Origin: Hippasteria phrygiana
Taxonomy: Eukaryota > Echinodermata > Asteroidea > Valvatida > Goniasteridae
Direction of reading: 5' to 3'
Assembly: GCA_037893225.1 (NCBI GenBank)
Contig: JAZGUH010000144.1
Location: 1 to 64,000 of the forward strand
Length of the DNA stretch: 64,000 nt
Shown here: positions 1-9,924 of the stretch, in pieces
How positions within the stretch are numbered: position 1 is the first letter of the stretch
Layout of the letters: every line of letters starts with the position of its first letter
Program-made: the position numbers and the translations under genes
Notes under the pieces: model-generated
Database searches by the model: none
Told to the model about the DNA's origin: nothing
Seen by the model: the letters and a program-made list of their open reading frames with translations, nothing else

Positions 1-180
1 ATAAATAGACGGTAACATGTACACAGATGTTGGCCGGAAAGAAAATAAACATTGCGAGGTTTGAATTTTCTCCACAAGTTTTAACTCTAAGAAGCCGCCG
101 ATAATTGCAACATGTAGCGCCAGATCTAAGCTATCCATACATGTCAAAATTACTGAATTTGGTTGATATTTCATGCAATT
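1..180 (+). repeat. Left partial monomer (positions 53-232 of the unit)
   Basis: The window opens inside a monomer. The visible part has agacgg, taacatg, aagtttt and caacatg, so it is type A or C; the base at position 28 that separates the two is outside the window. The array therefore continues to the left. Confidence 0.95.
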
Positions 181-412
181 ATGAATGAGTAAAGCAAGTC
201 CATACCCTAGGGAATTTGACATGCATGGAGCAATAAATAGACGGTAACATGTACACAGATGTTGGCCGGAAAGAAAATAAACATTGCGAGGTTTGAATTT
301 TCTCCACAAGTTTTAACTCTAAGAAGCCGCCGATAATTGCAACATGTAGCGCCAGATCTAAGCTATCCATACATGTCAAAATTACTGAATTTGGTTGATA
401 TTTCATGCAATT
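181..412 (+). repeat. Reference copy of type A monomer (c28t)
   Basis: Type A is the base monomer with t at position 28, giving 'ccctaggg' and so an AvrII site (CCTAGG). About 27 A units are spread irregularly, for example at 3429, 4821, 6445, 9461, 10157, 11549, 13633, 18273, 20361, 26160, 33814, 41470 and 49822. Two share c28a instead (24536 and 32886) and one has a further change beside the site (53998). A is usually followed by B. Long A-free stretches show that its spacing is not a fixed higher-order period. Confidence 0.95.
354..359. other. Conserved BglII site (AGATCT), one per monomer
   Basis: AGATCT occupies monomer positions 174-179. I saw no copy that lacks it, even the one with flanking changes at 3599-3600. 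It would give a 232-bp ladder base on digestion and lies in a low-variation tract (164-187). Confidence 0.9.
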
Positions 413-421
413 ATGAATGAG
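406..421. other. Short dyad at the monomer junction
   Basis: 'ttcat-gcaatt-atgaa' spans positions 222-232 and 1-5: a 5-bp inverted repeat around a 6-base centre. In addition 'tgcaattat' (226 to 2) is the exact reverse complement of 'ataattgca' at 153-161, 64 bp upstream. The G, H2, L and P types break the latter at position 155. It recurs in nearly every unit. No function is shown. Confidence 0.6.
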
Positions 422-644
422 TAAAGCAAGTCCATACCCCAGGGAATTTGACAGGCATGGAGCAATAAATAAAAGGTAATCTGCACACAGATGGTGGCCG
501 GGAAGAAAATAAACATTGCGAGGTTTGAATTTTCTCCACAAGTGTTAACTCTAAGAAGCCGCCGATAATTGCAAGATGTAGCGCCAGATCTAAGCTATCC
601 ATACATGTCAAAATTACTGAATTTGGTTGATATTTCATGCAATT
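413..644 (+). repeat. Reference copy of type B monomer (ten-site haplotype, HpaI-positive)
   Basis: Type B carries t42g, g60a, c62a, c68t, a69c, t72c, t82g, a90g, t132g and c163g, about 4.3% different from type C. The t132g change creates GTTAAC (HpaI). B is the commonest non-C type in the first 55 kb. The 42-90 block also occurs in E, and part of it in F, with different right halves, so the two halves of the monomer have been reassorted. Confidence 0.95.
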
Positions 645-1572
645 ATGAATGAGTAAAGCAAGTCCATACCCCAGGGAATTTGACATGCATGGAGCAATAA
701 ATAAACGGTAACATGTACACAGATGTTGGCCGGAAAGAAAATAAACATTGCGAGGTTTGAATTTTCTCCACAAGTTTTAACTCTAAGAAGCCGCCGATAA
801 TTGCAACATGTAGCGCCAGATCTAAGCTATCCATACATGTCAAAATTACTGAATTTGGTTGATATTTCATGCAATTATGAATGAGTAAAGCAAGTCCATA
901 CCCCAGGGAATTTGACAGGCATGGAGCAATAAATAAAAGGTAATCTGCACACAGATGGTGGCCGGGAAGAAAATAAACATTGCGAGGTTTGAATTTTCTC
1001 CACAAGTTTTAACTCTAAGAAGCCGCCGATAATTGCAACATGTAGCGCCAGATCTAAGCTATCCATACATGTCAAAATTACTGAATTTGGTTGATATTTC
1101 ATGCAATTATGAATGAGTAAAGCAAGTCCATACCCCAGGGAATTTGACAGGCATGGAGCAATAAATAAAAGGTAATCTGCACACAGATGGTGGCCGGGAA
1201 GAAAATAAACATTGCGAGGTTTGAATTTTCTCCACAAGTGTTAACTCTAAGAAGCCGCCGATAATTGCAAGATGTAGCGCCAGATCTAAGCTATCCATAC
1301 ATGTCAAAATTACTGAATTTGGTTGATATTTCATGCAATTATGAATGAGTAAAGCAAGTCCATACCCCAGGGAATTTGACATGCATGGAGCAATAAATAA
1401 ACGGTAACATGTACACAGATGTTGGCCGGAAAGAAAATAAACATTGCGAGGTTTGAATTTTCTCCACAAGTTTTAACTCTAAGAAGCCGCCGATAATTGC
1501 AACATGTAGCGCCAGATCTAAGCTATCCATACATGTCAAAATTACTGAATTTGGTTGATATTTCATGCAATT

Positions 1573-1804
1573 ATGAATGAGTAAAGCAAGTCCATACCCC
1601 AGGGAATGTGACATGCATGGAGCAATAAATAGACGGTAACATGTACACAGATGTTGGCCGGAAAGAAAATAAACATTGCGAGGTTTGAATTTTCTCCACA
1701 CGTTTTAACTCTAAGAAGCCGCCGATAATTGCAACATGTAGCGCCAGATCTAAGCTATCCATACATGTCAAAATTACTGAATTTGGTTGATATTTCATGC
1801 AATT
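1573..1804 (+). repeat. Reference copy of type D monomer (t36g, a129c)
   Basis: Type D is type C with 'aatgtgac' at 33-40 and 'cacacg' at 125-130. D often follows C and precedes E or B. D-D pairs occur at 42166/42398, 46806/47038, 50518/50750 and 52838/53070. D2 copies with t36g but not a129c (44254 and 45182) look like D/C exchanges between positions 36 and 129. Confidence 0.95.
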
Positions 1805-2036
1805 ATGAATGAGTAAAGCAAGTCCATACCCCAGGGAATTTGACAGGCATGGAGCAATAAATAAAAGGTAATCTGCACACAGATGGTGGCCGGGAAGAAA
1901 ATAAACATTGCGAGGTTTGAATTTTCTCCACAAGTTTTAACTCTAAGAAGCCGCCGATAATTGCAACATGTAGCGCCAGATCTAAGCTATCCATACATGT
2001 CAAAATTACTGAATTTGGTTAATATTTCATGCAATT
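1805..2036 (+). repeat. Reference copy of type E monomer (B-like left half, g217a)
   Basis: Type E has the B haplotype at 42-90 but keeps t132 and c163, and reads 'ggttaat' at 213-219. Copies include 2733, 4357, 5517, 16417, 38222 and 50982. E2 copies lacking g217a are at 877, 39614, 40542, 48894 and 54926. E4 copies with an extra c20t are at 7141, 8301 and 12013. Confidence 0.92.
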
Positions 2037-2268
2037 ATGAATGAGTAAAGCAAGTCCATACCCCAGGGAATTTGACAGGCATGGAGCAATAAATAGAAGG
2101 TAATATGCACACAGATGTTGGCCGGAAAGAAAATAAACATTGCGAGGTTTGAATTTTCTCCACAAGTTTTAACTCTAGGAAGCCGCCGATGATTGCAACA
2201 TGTAGCGCCAGATCTAAGCTATCCATACATGTCAAAATTACTGCATTTGGTTGATATTTCATGCAATT
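2037..2268 (+). repeat. Reference copy of type G monomer
   Basis: Type G has t42g, c62a, c68t and t72c ('taatatgcac'), then a142g and a155g ('ctaggaagcc...gatgatt') and a208c ('tgcattt'). Copies include 2965, 5749, 7605, 8765, 10853, 12241, 16881, 23144, 29871, 31494, 38686, 51446 and 58864. From about 7.6 kb onward G is followed by an H monomer, except at chimeric sites. Confidence 0.93.
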
Positions 2269-4588
2269 ATGAATGAGTAAAGCAAGTCCATACCCCAGGG
2301 AATTTGACATGCATGGAGCAATAAATAGACGGTAACATGTACACAGATGTTGGCCGGAAAGAAAATAAACATTGCGAGGTTTGAATTTTCTCCACAAGTT
2401 TTAACTCTAAGAATCCGCCGATAATTGCAACATGTAGCGCCAGATCTAAGCTATCCATACATGTCAAAATTACTGAATTTGGTTGATATTTCATGCAATT
2501 ATGAATGAGTAAAGCAAGTCCATACCCCAGGGAATGTGACATGCATGGAGCAATAAATAGACGGTAACATGTACACAGATGTTGGCCGGAAAGAAAATAA
2601 ACATTGCGAGGTTTGAATTTTCTCCACACGTTTTAACTCTAAGAAGCCGCCGATAATTGCAACATGTAGCGCCAGATCTAAGCTATCCATACATGTCAAA
2701 ATTACTGAATTTGGTTGATATTTCATGCAATTATGAATGAGTAAAGCAAGTCCATACCCCAGGGAATTTGACAGGCATGGAGCAATAAATAAAAGGTAAT
2801 CTGCACACAGATGGTGGCCGGGAAGAAAATAAACATTGCGAGGTTTGAATTTTCTCCACAAGTTTTAACTCTAAGAAGCCGCCGATAATTGCAACATGTA
2901 GCGCCAGATCTAAGCTATCCATACATGTCAAAATTACTGAATTTGGTTAATATTTCATGCAATTATGAATGAGTAAAGCAAGTCCATACCCCAGGGAATT
3001 TGACAGGCATGGAGCAATAAATAGAAGGTAATATGCACACAGATGTTGGCCGGAAAGAAAATAAACATTGCGAGGTTTGAATTTTCTCCACAAGTTTTAA
3101 CTCTAGGAAGCCGCCGATGATTGCAACATGTAGCGCCAGATCTAAGCTATCCATACATGTCAAAATTACTGCATTTGGTTGATATTTCATGCAATTATGA
3201 ATGAGTAAAGCAAGTCCATACCCCAGGGAATTTGACATGCATGGAGCAATAAATAGAAGGTAACATGTACACAGATGTTGGCCGGAAAGAAAATAAACAT
3301 TGCGAGGTTTGAATTTTCTCCACAAGTTTTAACTCTAAGAATCCGCCGATAATTGCAACATGTAGCGCCAGATCTAAGCTATCCATACATGTCAAAATTA
3401 CTGAATTTGGTTGATATTTCATGCAATTATGAATGAGTAAAGCAAGTCCATACCCTAGGGAATTTGACATGCATGGAGCAATAAATAGACGGTAACATGT
3501 ACACAGATGTTGGCCGGAAAGAAAATAAACATTGCGAGGTTTGAATTTTCTCCACAAGTTTTAACTCTAAGAAGCCGCCGATAATTGCAACATGTAGCAA
3601 CAGATCTAAGCTATCCATACATGTCAAAATTACTGAATTTGGTTGATATTTCATGCAATTATGAATGAGTAAAGCAAGTCCATACCCCAGGGAATTTGAC
3701 AGGCATGGAGCAATAAATAAAAGGTAATCTGCACACAGATGGTGGCCGGGAAGAAAATAAACATTGCGAGGTTTGAATTTTCTCCACAAGTGTTAACTCT
3801 AAGAAGCCGCCGATAATTGCAAGATGTAGCGCCAGATCTAAGCTATCCATACATGTCAAAATTACTGAATTTGGTTGATATTTCATGCAATTATGAATGA
3901 GTAAAGCAAGTCCATACCCCAGGGAATTTGACATGCATGGAGCAATAAATAAACGGTAACATGTACACAGATGTTGGCCGGAAAGAAAATAAACATTGCG
4001 AGGTTTGAATTTTCTCCACAAGTTTTAACTCTAAGAAGCCGCCGATAATTGCAACATGTAGCGCCAGATCTAAGCTATCCATACATGTCAAAATTACTGA
4101 ATTTGGTTGATATTTCATGCAATTATGAATGAGTAAAGCAAGTCCATACCCCAGGGAATGTGACATGCATGGAGCAATAAATAGACGGTAACATGTACAC
4201 AGATGTTGGCCGGAAAGAAAATAAACATTGCGAGGTTTGAATTTTCTCCACACGTTTTAACTCTAAGAAGCCGCCGATAATTGCAACATGTAGCGCCAGA
4301 TCTAAGCTATCCATACATGTCAAAATTACTGAATTTGGTTGATATTTCATGCAATTATGAATGAGTAAAGCAAGTCCATACCCCAGGGAATTTGACAGGC
4401 ATGGAGCAATAAATAAAAGGTAATCTGCACACAGATGGTGGCCGGGAAGAAAATAAACATTGCGAGGTTTGAATTTTCTCCACAAGTTTTAACTCTAAGA
4501 AGCCGCCGATAATTGCAACATGTAGCGCCAGATCTAAGCTATCCATACATGTCAAAATTACTGAATTTGGTTAATATTTCATGCAATT

Positions 4589-4820
4589 ATGAATGAGTAA
4601 AGCAAGTCCATACCCCAGGGAATTTGACAGGCATGGAGCAATAAATAGACGGTAATCTGCACACAGATGGTGGCCGGGAAGAAAATAAACATTGCGAGGT
4701 TTGCATTTTCTCCACAAGTTTTAACTCTAAGAAGCCGCCGATAATTGCAACATGTAGCGCCAGATCTAAGCTATCCATACATGTCAAAATTACTGAATTT
4801 GGTTGATATTTCATGCAATT
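4589..4820 (+). repeat. Reference copy of type F monomer (a116c)
   Basis: Type F combines g60 and c62 ('agacgg', as in C) with the B-like 68-90 block and 'gtttgcattt' at 111-120. It nearly always sits between E and G: 7373, 8533, 10621, 16649, 38454, 51214. A copy without a116c is at 58632. The F-like a116c also appears in A monomers at 14793 and 52606. Confidence 0.92.
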
Positions 4821-5284
4821 ATGAATGAGTAAAGCAAGTCCATACCCTAGGGAATTTGACATGCATGGAGCAATAAATAGACGGTAACATGTACACAGAT
4901 GTTGGCCGGAAAGAAAATAAACATTGCGAGGTTTGAATTTTCTCCACAAGTTTTAACTCTAAGAAGCCGCCGATAATTGCAACATGTAGCGCCAGATCTA
5001 AGCTATCCATACATGTCAAAATTACTGAATTTGGTTGATATTTCATGCAATTATGAATGAGTAAAGCAAGTCCATACCCCAGGGAATTTGACAGGCATGG
5101 AGCAATAAATAAAAGGTAATCTGCACACAGATGGTGGCCGGGAAGAAAATAAACATTGCGAGGTTTGAATTTTCTCCACAAGTGTTAACTCTAAGAAGCC
5201 GCCGATAATTGCAAGATGTAGCGCCAGATCTAAGCTATCCATACATGTCAAAATTACTGAATTTGGTTGATATTTCATGCAATT

Positions 5285-5516
5285 ATGAATGAGTAAAGCA
5301 AGTCCATACCCCAGGGAATTTGACATGCATGGAGCAATAAATAGACGGTAACATGTACACAGATGTTGGCCGGAAAGAAAATAAACATTGCGAGGTTTGA
5401 ATTTTCTCCACAAGTTTTAACTCTAAGAAGCCGCCGATAATTGCAACATGTAGCGCCAGATCTAAGCTATCCATACATGTCAAAATTACTGAATTTGGTT
5501 GATATTTCATGCAATT
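5285..5516 (+). repeat. Reference copy of type C (base) monomer
   Basis: Type C has none of the diagnostic substitutions: cccaggg at 26-32, gacatgcatgg at 38-48, agacgg at 59-64, taacatgtacac, aagtttt, caacatg, tgaattt and ggttgat. It carries a BglII site (AGATCT) at 174-179, shared by the monomers I read, an NsiI site (ATGCAT) at 41-46, a BsrGI site (TGTACA) at 70-75, and three ACATGT hexamers. It has six CpG dinucleotides, at 62, 87, 107, 148, 151 and 170. C2, with a at position 60, occurs only near the left end (645, 1341, 3893, 6677). Confidence 0.95.
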
Positions 5517-5980
5517 ATGAATGAGTAAAGCAAGTCCATACCCCAGGGAATTTGACAGGCATGGAGCAATAAATAAAAGGTAATCTGCACACAGATGGTG
5601 GCCGGGAAGAAAATAAACATTGCGAGGTTTGAATTTTCTCCACAAGTTTTAACTCTAAGAAGCCGCCGATAATTGCAACATGTAGCGCCAGATCTAAGCT
5701 ATCCATACATGTCAAAATTACTGAATTTGGTTAATATTTCATGCAATTATGAATGAGTAAAGCAAGTCCATACCCCAGGGAATTTGACAGGCATGGAGCA
5801 ATAAATAGAAGGTAATATGCACACAGATGTTGGCCGGAAAGAAAATAAACATTGCGAGGTTTGAATTTTCTCCACAAGTTTTAACTCTAGGAAGCCGCCG
5901 ATGATTGCAACATGTAGCGCCAGATCTAAGCTATCCATACATGTCAAAATTACTGCATTTGGTTGATATTTCATGCAATT

Positions 5981-6444
5981 ATGAATGAGTAAAGCAAGTC
6001 CATACCCCAGGGAATTTGACATGCATGGAGCAATAAATAGACGGTAACATGTACACAGATGTTGGCCGGAAAGAAAATAAACATTGCGAGGTTTGAATTT
6101 TCTCCACAAGTTTTAACTCTAAGAAGCCGCCGATAATTGCAACATGTAGCGCCAGATCTAAGCTATCTATACATGTCAAAATTACTGAATTTGGTAGATA
6201 TTTCATGCAATTATGAATGAGTAAAGCAAGTCCATACCCCAGGGAATTTGACATGCATGGTGCAATAAATAGACGGTAACATGTACACAGATGTTGGCCG
6301 GAAAGAAAATAAACATTGCGAGGTTTGAATTTTCTCCACAAGTTTTAACTCTAAGAAGCCGCCGATAATTGCAACATGTAGCGCCAGATCTAAGCTATCC
6401 ATACATGTCAAAATTACTGAATTTGGTTGATATTTCATGCAATT
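5981..6444 (+). repeat. I-J dimer: reference copies of types I (c188t, t216a) and J (a49t)
   Basis: Type I (5981-6212) reads 'tatctatac' and 'ggtagatat'. Type J (6213-6444) reads 'ggtgcaataaat'. Apart from exchange products they occur as an ordered pair: 12937/13169, 14097/14329, 17577/17809, 18737/18969, 21057/21289, 23840/24072, 25464/25696, 27784/28016, 32190/32422 and 48430/48662. J without a full I before it occurs at 9925 (after a D/I chimera) and 36598. The pair behaves as one unit of amplification. Confidence 0.93.
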
Positions 6445-8996
6445 ATGAATGAGTAAAGCAAGTCCATACCCTAGGGAATTTGACATGCATGGAGCAATAA
6501 ATAGACGGTAACATGTACACAGATGTTGGCCGGAAAGAAAATAAACATTGCGAGGTTTGAATTTTCTCCACAAGTTTTAACTCTAAGAAGCCGCCGATAA
6601 TTGCAACATGTAGCGCCAGATCTAAGCTATCCATACATGTCAAAATTACTGAATTTGGTTGATATTTCATGCAATTATGAATGAGTAAAGCAAGTCCATA
6701 CCCCAGGGAATTTGACATGCATGGAGCAATAAATAAACGGTAACATGTACACAGATGTTGGCCGGAAAGAAAATAAACATTGCGAGGTTTGAATTTTCTC
6801 CACAAGTTTTAACTCTAAGAAGCCGCCGATAATTGCAACATGTAGCGCCAGATCTAAGCTATCCATACATGTCAAAATTACTGAATTTGGTTGATATTTC
6901 ATGCAATTATGAATGAGTAAAGCAAGTCCATACCCCAGGGAATGTGACATGCATGGAGCAATAAATAGACGGTAACATGTACACAGATGTTGGCCGGAAA
7001 GAAAATAAACATTGCGAGGTTTGAATTTTCTCCACACGTTTTAACTCTAAGAAGCCGCCGATAATTGCAACATGTAGCGCCAGATCTAAGCTATCCATAC
7101 ATGTCAAAATTACTGAATTTGGTTGATATTTCATGCAATTATGAATGAGTAAAGCAAGTTCATACCCCAGGGAATTTGACAGGCATGGAGCAATAAATAA
7201 AAGGTAATCTGCACACAGATGGTGGCCGGGAAGAAAATAAACATTGCGAGGTTTGAATTTTCTCCACAAGTTTTAACTCTAAGAAGCCGCCGATAATTGC
7301 AAGATGTAGCGCCAGATCTAAGCTATCCATACATGTCAAAATTACTGAATTTGGTTAATATTTCATGCAATTATGAATGAGTAAAGCAAGTCCATACCCC
7401 AGGGAATTTGACAGGCATGGAGCAATAAATAGACGGTAATCTGCACACAGATGGTGGCCGGGAAGAAAATAAACATTGCGAGGTTTGCATTTTCTCCACA
7501 AGTTTTAACTCTAAGAAGCCGCCGATAATTGCAACATGTAGCGCCAGATCTAAGCTATCCAAACATGTCAAAATTACTGAATTTGGTTGATATTTCATGC
7601 AATTATGAATGAGTAAAGCAAGTCCATACCCCAGGGAATTTGACAGGCATGGAGCAATAAATAGAAGGTAATATGCACACAGATGTTGGCCGGAAAGAAA
7701 ATAAACATTGCGAGGTTTGAATTTTCTCCACAAGTTTTAACTCTAGGAAGCCGCCGATGATTGCAACATGTAGCGCCAGATCTAAGCTATCCATACATGT
7801 CAAAATTACTGCATTTGGTTGATATTTCATGCAATTATGAATGAATAAAGCAAGTCCATACCCCAGGGAATTTGACATGCATGGAGCAATAAATAGACGG
7901 TAACATGTACACAGATGTTGGCCGGAAAGAAAATAAACATTGCGAGGTTTGAATTTTCTCCACAAGTTTTAACTCTAGGAAGCCGCCGATGATTGCAACA
8001 TGTAGCGCCAGATCTAAGCTATCCATACATGTCAAAATTACTGTATTTGGTTGATATTTCATGCAATTATGAATGAGTAAAGCAAGTCCATACCCCAGGG
8101 AATGTGACATGCATGGAGCAATAAATAGACGGTAACATGTACACAGATGTTGGCCGGAAAGAAAATAAACATTGCGAGGTTTGAATTTTCTCCACACGTT
8201 TTAACTCTAAGAAGCCGCCGATAATTGCAACATGTAGCGCCAGATCTAAGCTATCCATACATGTCAAAATTACTGAATTTGGTTGATATTTCATGCAATT
8301 ATGAATGAGTAAAGCAAGTTCATACCCCAGGGAATTTGACAGGCATGGAGCAATAAATAAAAGGTAATCTGCACACAGATGGTGGCCGGGAAGAAAATAA
8401 ACATTGCGAGGTTTGAATTTTCTCCACAAGTTTTAACTCTAAGAAGCCGCCGATAATTGCAACATGTAGCGCCAGATCTAAGCTATCCATACATGTCAAA
8501 ATTACTGAATTTGGTTAATATTTCATGCAATTATGAATGAGTAAAGCAAGTCCATACCCCAGGGAATTTGACAGGCATGGAGCAATAAATAGACGGTAAT
8601 CTGCACACAGATGGTGGCCGGGAAGAAAATAAACATTGCGAGGTTTGCATTTTCTCCACAAGTTTTAACTCTAAGAAGCCGCCGATAATTGCAACATGTA
8701 GCGCCAGATCTAAGCTATCCATACATGTCAAAATTACTGAATTTGGTTGATATTTCATGCAATTATGAATGAGTAAAGCAAGTCCATACCCCAGGGAATT
8801 TGACAGGCATGGAGCAATAAATAGAAGGTAATATGCACACAGATGTTGGCCGGAAAGAAAATAAACATTGCGAGGTTTGAATTTTCTCCACAAGTTTTAA
8901 CTCTAGGAAGCCGCCGATGATTGCAACATGTAGCGCCAGATCTAAGCTATCCATACATGTCAAAATTACTGCATTTGGTTGATATTTCATGCAATT

Positions 8997-9228
8997 ATGA
9001 ATGAATAAAGCAAGTCCATACCCCAGGGAATTTGACATGCATGGAGCAATAAATAGACGGTAACATGTACACAGATGTTGGCCGGAAAGAAAATAAACAT
9101 TGCGAGGTTTGAATTTTCTCCACAAGTTTTAACTCTAGGAAGCCGCCGATGATTGCAACATGTAGCGCCAGATCTAAGCTATCCATACATGTCAACATTA
9201 CTGTATTTGGTTGATATTTCATGCAATT
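8997..9228 (+). repeat. Reference copy of type H2 monomer (g9a with a142g, a155g, a200c, a208t)
   Basis: H monomers read 'atgaatgaataaag' at positions 1-14. H2 also has 'ctaggaagcc', 'gatgatt' and 'tgtattt', usually with 'caacatt' (a200c). Copies: 7837 (no a200c), 8997, 11085, 53534, 55390 and 59096. The last two also have g217t. H1 (g9a only) is the form in the middle of the array: 12473, 17113, 23376, 30103, 31726, 38918, 47270 and 51678. Confidence 0.92.
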
Positions 9229-9692
9229 ATGAATGAGTAAAGCAAGTCCATACCCCAGGGAATTTGACAGGCATGGAGCAATAAATAAAAGGTAATCTGC
9301 ACACAGATGGTGGCCGGGAAGAAAATAAACATTGCGAGGTTTGAATTTTCTCCACAAGTGTTAACTCTAAGAAGCCGCCGATAATTGCAACATGTAGCGC
9401 CAGATCTAAGCTATCCATACATGTCAAAATTACTGAATTTGGTTGATATTTCATGCAATTATGAATGAGTAAAGCAAGTCCATACCCTAGGGAATTTGAC
9501 ATGCATGGAGCAATAAATAGACGGTAACATGTACACAGATGTTGGCCGGAAAGAAAATAAACATTGCGAGGTTTGAATTTTCTCCACAAGTTTTAACTCT
9601 AAGAAGCCGCCGATAATTGCAACATGTAGCGCCAGATCTAAGCTATCCATACATGTCAAAATTACTGAATTTGGTTGATATTTCATGCAATT

Positions 9693-9924
9693 ATGAATGA
9701 GTAAAGCAAGTCCATACCCCAGGGAATGTGACATGCATGGAGCAATAAATAGACGGTAACATGTACACAGATGTTGGCCGGAAAGAAAATAAACATTGCG
9801 AGGTTTGAATTTTCTCCACACGTTTTAACTCTAAGAAGCCGCCGATAATTGCAACATGTAGCGCCAGATCTAAGCTATCCATACATGTCAAAATTACTGA
9901 ATTTGGTAGATATTTCATGCAATT
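9693..9924 (+). repeat. D/I chimeric monomer
   Basis: It has t36g and a129c of D and c188, but ends 'ggtagat' (t216a) like I, and is followed by J. The exchange lies between 9880 and 9908. Confidence 0.88.

Larger units (their letters stand above)
1573..3428. repeat. Tandem duplication of a 4-monomer block (928 bp)
   Basis: The block D E G C at 1573-2500 recurs at 2501-3428. Both C units carry the rare g146t change ('aagaatcc') at 2414 and 3342, exactly 928 bp apart. I saw it nowhere else, so the two blocks share descent. The second C unit additionally has 'agaagg' (c62a). Confidence 0.85.
1..6908. repeat. Array segment 1: mixed order with a 4-monomer duplication
   Basis: Monomer order from 181: A B C2 E2 B C2 D E G C D E G C A B C2 D E F A B C E G I J A C2. 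This segment holds the four C2 units (645, 1341, 3893, 6677). D E G C at 1573-2500 is repeated at 2501-3428. M15 (3429) has a unique two-base change, gc to aa, at 3599-3600. Confidence 0.9.

Noticed and set aside
232..285. AATAAA polyadenylation-like hexamers (positions 52-57 and 96-101)
   Set aside because: Two per monomer on the plus strand, but in A-rich context and with no transcription unit to serve. Chance is sufficient.
246..381. An internal subrepeat based on 'aacatgta' (positions 66-73 and 161-168)
   Set aside because: The similarity does not extend beyond a few bases on either side, so there is no good evidence that the 232-bp unit arose from a shorter repeat.
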